Below are positions 58,985 to 64,000 of a stretch of DNA of 64,000 nt, piece after piece. The stretch is from Enchytraeus crypticus (taxonomy: Eukaryota; Annelida; Clitellata; Enchytraeida; Enchytraeidae). The position numbers were made by a program, and so were the translations under genes. How positions within the stretch are numbered: the stretch's first letter is position 1; every line of letters begins with the position of its first letter. The stretch is taken from the NCBI GenBank assembly GCA_905160935.1, contig CAJHZI010000418.1, positions 871,501 through 935,500 on the forward strand. The letters run 5' to 3'. The notes beneath the pieces were generated by a model. That model was not told where the DNA came from and ran no database searches. It saw nothing but the letters and a program-made list of their open reading frames with translations.

Positions 58985-59205
58985 CCTGCCCTGTGAATGT
59001 TAGGTGAATCTGAGGAAGGCACAGGAGGTACACCTCGTCATTAGCAGAATCTCCCCAAGAACAAATGGTATAATTATCATGTTTGATAATTTAAAGATCC
59101 ACTCGTGGTGGATATTAGGAGGAAAACAGAAGACACAGAAGAGTTGAGTCGCTAGATACTATGGACCTGCCAGCGGGCAGTGCACTAAGATAGAGAGACT
59201 CTGTA
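58985..59205 (+). mobile_element. LINE 3' end, family E
   Basis: CTGAGGAAGGCACAGGAGGT, CTCGTCATTAGCAGAATCTC, ACTATGGACCTGCCAGCGGG, CAGTGCACTAAGATAGAGAG. Same order as the reversed copies at 11.75 and 62.9 kb. Confidence 0.75.
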
Positions 59206-59418
59206 AAAATATCTTGTGCCCTTCTCTATTATACTTTGGGCCATTGGGGTGAGGTTTAGTGCATTGTTGCAGGGTTCGCATCATAATAAATTTAAACAGC
59301 GTCGGGATTGTTGAGTAGTTTAATGAACTTTGAATACCGAGTGTTGACAGCATCGAATAATGTTTCAGAGTATTGAGAAGTTAAATCTGCCAAAGCTGTA
59401 GTCAACGGCACCCAAAGA

Positions 59419-59421
<3 letters not shown>

Positions 59422-59475
<54 letters not shown>

Positions 59476-59575
59476 GTATATATATATATGTATATAGAGT
59501 GTATATATATCTTGTGTATATATATATATACATGTATATATATATGTATATATATATATATATATACATGTATAT
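59422..59575. repeat. (TA)n microsatellite, left of mariner
   Basis: About 150 bp of TA repeats with TATATGTATA and ACATG interruptions. Confidence 0.9.
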
Positions 59576-60511
59576 AGAGTGAGTAAAAAAGTGATAAAAC
59601 CTGCAAAAACTTGGAATATCTCAGGCTATTGTTAATATTTTCAAATCAAACTTTTACCAATTACTAAAAGACTAATGTTTGATGAGGTGGCCAATTTTTA
59701 GCCATTTTAATACACAAATTGGCCAGTTATGAAAGTTTTAGCAGAGCAACCCCCAATTTTGTGAATGTACTGTAAATAAAACTTATATTTAATTTTATTT
59801 TTGGCCATGAATAGCGTCGTTGTGGTGGCTCAGAAAGAACCAGTTGTATCTGCTAGCATTTCTGACTATTCGATATGTTTCCTCTAGCTGCTACACAAGA
59901 CTGCAGAAGCTTTCCGAACGCTAGGACAGCCTTTTTTATTCCAGCTTGGGGCAGTCTCTCCCAAATTGATTGTAACACTTCCTGCTGTTCTGTCTTGATT
60001 TTAGGCTTCGACTGGTGTTTCTGGAAAAGATGCAGCATGGTTCCCCAGATATGGAAATCCGGAGGATTTTGATCGGGAGAGTTTGGAGGCCATTCACTCT
60101 TCATGATGAAATGCGGATTTCTCTCACTGATTCATTCCTGTGCATGACGAGAAGCATGAGCCGGAGCATCATCCTGCTGAAAGATGAAACCATTTGGTAG
60201 AAGAGCATTAAAATCATCAAACAGTTTGGGAAGTAAAGTATTGACGTAATACTGAGCGTGCACCTTTTCCTTCTCGCCAATGAAGTGCAATTTGCCCTTA
60301 CCATTGTAGCAAACGCCATTTTTAGATAAAAATGAGGGGTTGCTCTGCTGAAACTTGTATAACTGGCCAATCTATAGATTAAAATGGATGAAATATGGTC
60401 ACCCCATCACAAAAGAGTCATTTAGCAATTGGTACAAGTTTGATTTGAAAATATTAGCAATAGCCTGAGATATTCAAACTTTTTGCAGGTGTTGTCACTT
60501 TTTTACTCATC

Positions 60512-60514
<3 letters not shown>
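59576..60514 (-). mobile_element. Decayed Tc1/mariner-like element
   Basis: The ends share long inverted repeats of about 185 nt: GAGTAAAAAAGTGATAAAAC at 59581 pairs with the complement of the right end near 60505, and ATCTCAGGCTATTG... follows in both. The minus strand holds the C-terminal half of a transposase: FQQDDAPAHASRHAQE (second catalytic Asp) and WPPNSPDQNPPDFHIWG (third catalytic Asp). A TGA stands where HAQEW is expected, and the N-terminal half is missing. It sits in TA repeats, as expected for TA-targeting elements. Confidence 0.88.
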
Positions 60515-60587
<73 letters not shown>

Positions 60588-60590
60588 AGA
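60515..60590. repeat. (TA)n then (GA)n, right of mariner
   Basis: About 36 bp TA followed by about 36 bp GA with minor interruptions. Confidence 0.9.
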
Positions 60591-60739
60591 GTTAATAATC
60601 GTTGTTAATAATAATAATATTAATTAATTAATCGTTGTTAATAATCGTGGAAGGAGAAAATACTAGGAATACTAAATTTGGAGAAACTAGAAAAAGCATT
60701 GAATTAAGCGAGAAAATCCCGTTGTACCTGCGGTAACCA

Positions 60740-61013
60740 TATATAATTTATCATCATCATCGTCTTCCATTAAATCCCAGTTTAGCTATTGGTCCGGGAC
60801 ACGAAAGGACCTTCTCTACTTCTCTCTTCCCCATACCATATCAAACCCATATCTAGCAAAACCCCATACCTAGCAATATCTAGAACCTAGTCGTTCTCCA
60901 ATCGAACGTACTTTCTTACGTTGGTTTAGATCTTTGTGCTTTAGTCGCCTTCTACGATACATACAGCTGTCGGTTTATCTATTCTTCAAACAACCCGGAC
61001 ACAGCACGGGAAT

Positions 61014-61016
<3 letters not shown>
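60740..61016 (-). mobile_element. LINE 3' end, family D, longest copy
   Basis: ATCATCATCGTCTTCCATTA, AATCCCAGTTTAGC, GTACTTTCTTACGTTGGTTT, TAGTCGCCTTCTACGATACA, and GGACACAGCACGGG at the far end. Reversed, with a GAT tail. No coding sequence recovered. Confidence 0.65.
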
Positions 61017-61057
<41 letters not shown>

Positions 61058-61114
61058 ATTTTTATTATGAAATTTTTTTATTAGTTAAATTTAAATTGTT
61101 ACTATTCGTTTAAT

Positions 61115-61189
<75 letters not shown>

Positions 61190-61220
61190 TTATATATATT
61201 TATATATATGTATATATATT

Positions 61221-61270
<50 letters not shown>
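61017..61270. repeat. (TA)n and (TG)n microsatellites
   Basis: TA tracts at 61017-61051 and 61118-61236, then (TG)n at 61237-61269. Confidence 0.95.
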
Positions 61271-61272
<2 letters not shown>

Positions 61273-61574
61273 TAATCGAATAAAAGTAACAATTTAAATT
61301 TAAAAAATATAAAACTTTATGGCGGGTAATATCGACGTTTTTAAACTTAATCAACTCTAGTTGGCCTATGTGTATTATCGTTATAAATTACTATAATAAA
61401 GTCGGATGTAGCGTGCTCCCCTCTACCTTTTAAACTAGCGTAAGTATATCTAAAATATTAACATAACTTCTTGAATTTCTAAATAAGTTATCTGAGTCTT
61501 GTGAGAGTTTAATAGGCTCTCTAATATATAACAATGTTACATTTCTTTGAACAGTTAGCTTATATTCAGTTTAC

Positions 61575-62440
61575 TGTAATCTTTAGGTGTCTGGCATCAG
61601 GGTCTTATTTATAAAATGAATAAGATGTTACCACAAAACTATTCTCAACTCTTGGAATCGTTTCTGTCAAACCATAAATTCACAGTATCACATGAGAAAG
61701 CATATTCTGACTTATATCAAATTCAAACAGGAGTGCCTCACGGAAGCGTCATTGGACCTCTATTATGCCTCCTCTATAAAGCAGATATACCAACGACAGA
61801 GGATACGTTCATAGGAGCTTTTGCCGACGACACAGTCATAATGGCATCTGATGCTTGCCAGAAAAAGGCAGTCGAGAAATTGCAACATGCTCTCGATAAA
61901 GTAAGCGCATGGACTAAAGATTGGAAAATCAAACTCAATGAAACGAAGTCTGCTCATGTAACATATGCATTACGTCAACGGAACAACAATCTTTACACAT
62001 ATCTCAGTGATACACAAATTCCTCAGGCAGATTCAGCCAAATACATGTACCTTGGCATACACCTAGATGCTAGATTAAACTGGAGATACCATGTCAAACA
62101 AAAAGCTGAGCAAATTCGGCATATACTTCGACAATTGTATTGGCTAATTGGACACTATTCCAAACTCAACCTAAGCAGTAAAAGGCTGATATACAAATCA
62201 CTCATCAAACCAAATTGGACATATGGTATGCAGCTTTGGGGTTGTATAAAGCACTCAAACCGGGATATTATTCAGCGTACTCAAAATAGCATCCTTAGAA
62301 TGATAACCAATGCTTACCGCTATGTAACCAATTAGTAACTCCATCGGGATCTGGATATCAAGAGAACCGATGACGTAGGTTAATCCAAGAATATTCAGAG
62401 AAACATGAAAAACGTCCGCTAAATCACAGTATTGTGGAAG
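61575..62440 (+). pseudogene. Jockey-like reverse transcriptase, truncated and broken
   Basis: The reading starts mid-domain at GVWHQGLIYKMNKMLPQNYS (cf. the usual AFD.VWH.GLL.KL), followed by QIQTGVPHGSVIGPLLCLLY, the catalytic GAFADDTVIMA, the thumb-type KLNETKSAHVTY, YMYLGIHLDARLNWRYH and the C-terminal YKSLIKPNWTYGMQLWG. It stays open to 62332, then TAG TAA at 62333-62338. The same frame continues LHRDLDIKRTDDVG to a further stop, and QEYSEKHEKRPLNHSIVEAI lies in another frame. So it is a dead, 5'-truncated non-LTR copy. Confidence 0.88.
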
Positions 62441-62486
62441 CCATTCAGCTATTGGATGCAACATCCAATAGCTGAATGGCTTCCAC
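62434..62486. repeat. Perfect 25-bp palindrome, 3-nt loop
   Basis: 62434-62458 (GTGGAAGCCATTCAGCTATT then GGATG) is the exact reverse complement of 62462-62486, separated by CAA. It falls at the end of the jockey-like coding remnant. Confidence 0.95.
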
Positions 62487-62908
62487 TTCTTCTACGAATT
62501 GAGACGGCTGAAACAAGCCAAACCCCATGATCTCGTTGCCTAGTCATTGGGAGCTGCTTGTTAAGCAAATAGTTATGGGAGCGGAGCGTTGGCTCAGTAA
62601 ACCCGCACGCGATTGACTTAATTTTTTATTAATTAAGTCCATTTCAGAAATAGTGATAAATCAAAAAACGTTAAGATTGCACTAAACATATCCGATCAAG
62701 GCTGTTTAAAAAAATCTTTAAGTCCCTACTTGTTTTAAGTTAATAGAACCTCGTCTACTTAGTTTAAATTAATAGAGCCTCGTCTACTTAGTTTAAGTTA
62801 CCAGAGCCTCGTCCTACGTCTACTAGAAAATAATATATAAACAAAATACAATTGAAATCAATTTACTAAGTCGCAATAGAACATTGCAGTTATAGCAAAG
62901 GCCTTTCC

Positions 62909-62909
<1 letters not shown>

Positions 62910-62960
<51 letters not shown>

Positions 62961-63160
62961 GTACACTGCCTACTGGCAGGTCCCTGGCATATAGCGCCTC
63001 CACTCTTCTCTATCTTCCGATTCCCTCCTCACGTCCACATATGAGGATCTTTCAACCATCTATAACATTCCTTTTGATATGCCATTATTCTTGGCGGTTC
63101 AGCTCATGACGAGGTGGGCCCCTATGCCTTCCTCAAACTCCTGAGCTTCCTCAGCTTTAT
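62910..63160 (-). mobile_element. LINE 3' end, family E, with GA tail
   Basis: A reversed tail (CT)n at 62913-62957, then AGTACACTGCCTACTGGCAG, GTCCCTGGCATATAGCGCC, CACATATGAGGATC and TCATGACGAGGTGGGCCCC. Confidence 0.8.
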
Positions 63161-63513
63161 ATATACATGTATACATGTATATACTATAGCACAAAATTCT
63201 AATAATTAATGTGTTTATCAGTAATGAAAACGAGTTAATGTGTTTACTATTTCATCCATGAGAAAGTGGTTTAATATATCGAAATTATAGTATAATTTTA
63301 GAATTGATTCCCCAAAGGTAGGCCTACTTTATCAGATTCCTCTTTTAAGAAAATTATTACAGGTTATAAGTACCGTTTCGGTGGAGAGAAGTAAAATGTA
63401 TGAAATGCCTTTATTTATTGTTTTATTTCAAGCGAAATAACCTATACATAAATCTTGCACATACAACAATGCAACAAAAACCAGAAAAGCAAATAGGCTG
63501 CGCATAGATTGAG

Positions 63514-64000
63514 CTATAAGACAATTACTTGTAGTTTAGGCATACAAAGCTGCAATAAACTCAGAACATCAAAACACTTAACTAGCATATTAGCATTATC
63601 CAGCAAGCACATTCTAAACGTTAATCTGTAATTAGAAAGGATAGTATCAAAACTAGGCAATCCAGTTTCTAGCAGCGCGATGGTTAGGCTGCTGTAACGT
63701 TTGTATCCAAACAATATTTTAATACATTTATTATAGCAAGATCGAAACTTCTCTATTGAACTCATTGTAAACGACGACCATAGTGCCACATCATAGAAGC
63801 ACATACAATAGGATTTGAACAGGACCTTCTTTACATTAACAGAGAAATAAGCAAATCTACGCTTTAATATATTCGTACCCATAAACATACCACGTATTTC
63901 ACGCTGTATATCGTTATTATCACTACCATCATTGGTTATAATATGACCTAAATATTTAAACTGCGTTACATAATTAATATAAGAATTGTCCAACTTAAAC
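63514..64000 (-). mobile_element. LINE reverse transcriptase C-terminal part, cut by window end
   Basis: Open from the right edge: FKLDNSYINYVTQFKYLGHI, REIRGMFMGTNILKRRF, VKKVLFKSYCMCFYDVALW, YNKCIKILFGYKRYSS and GLPSFDTILSNYRLTFRM, stop at 63514. FKYLG..I..D...DI, the SYC..FY..LW motif and the S..YNKC.K.LFGYKR block are typical of the reverse transcriptase thumb and C-terminus of non-LTR elements. No stop inside the visible part, so it may be a recent copy. Confidence 0.75.

Noticed and set aside
60101..60370. 89-aa minus-strand ORF in the mariner element
   Set aside because: Wrong frame. The transposase similarity is in another frame, interrupted by TGA.

Overview
The window is animal nuclear DNA: AT-rich, intron-dense and heavily loaded with repeats. 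It carries two protein genes on opposite strands, both conserved across animals. The repeat content (several non-LTR retrotransposon families, tRNA- and 5S-like SINEs, a hAT-like and a mariner element, many minisatellites) suggests a marine invertebrate bilaterian. I cannot name the phylum from sequence alone.

Left end (about 1-2.1 kb, minus strand): three exons of a nuclear respiratory factor 1 / erect wing homologue (NRF1). They encode the acidic N-terminal segment, the Gly-Pro/Ala-rich stretch with the basic cluster, and the start of the DNA-binding domain. The gene runs off the left edge, and its start codon was not found.

Intergenic region (about 2.1-8.4 kb): SINEs, a 5S-rRNA-like element, a GC-rich minisatellite, a LINE fragment and a roughly 500-bp GA tract that ends 270 bp before the next start codon.

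Main gene (8,415-56,193, plus strand): a complete class V myosin. I could place all 41 coding exons. Every junction keeps frame, giving 5,547 coding nt (1,848 aa plus stop), close to the usual length for animal myosin V. Domain order is SH3-like N-terminus, motor (P-loop, switch I, switch II, loop 2, converter), six IQ motifs, a long coiled-coil region, then the DIL/globular tail. NRF1 and the myosin are transcribed divergently. They are functionally unrelated as far as known: one is a transcription factor, the other an actin-based cargo motor.

Right end (about 56.2-64 kb): probable 3' UTR, SINEs, LINE 3' ends, a decayed mariner copy set in TA microsatellite, a decayed jockey-like reverse transcriptase with a nearby palindrome, and part of another reverse transcriptase on the minus strand running off the right edge.

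The most unusual pattern is in the myosin introns. Many of the tandem arrays abut or include splice junctions. In exons 2, 6, 36 and 40 (donor side) and exons 9, 12, 15 and 26 (acceptor side), the repeat unit contains a copy of the exon edge and its splice site. At exon 40 the fourth copy of the donor is in frame and would add 38 codons.
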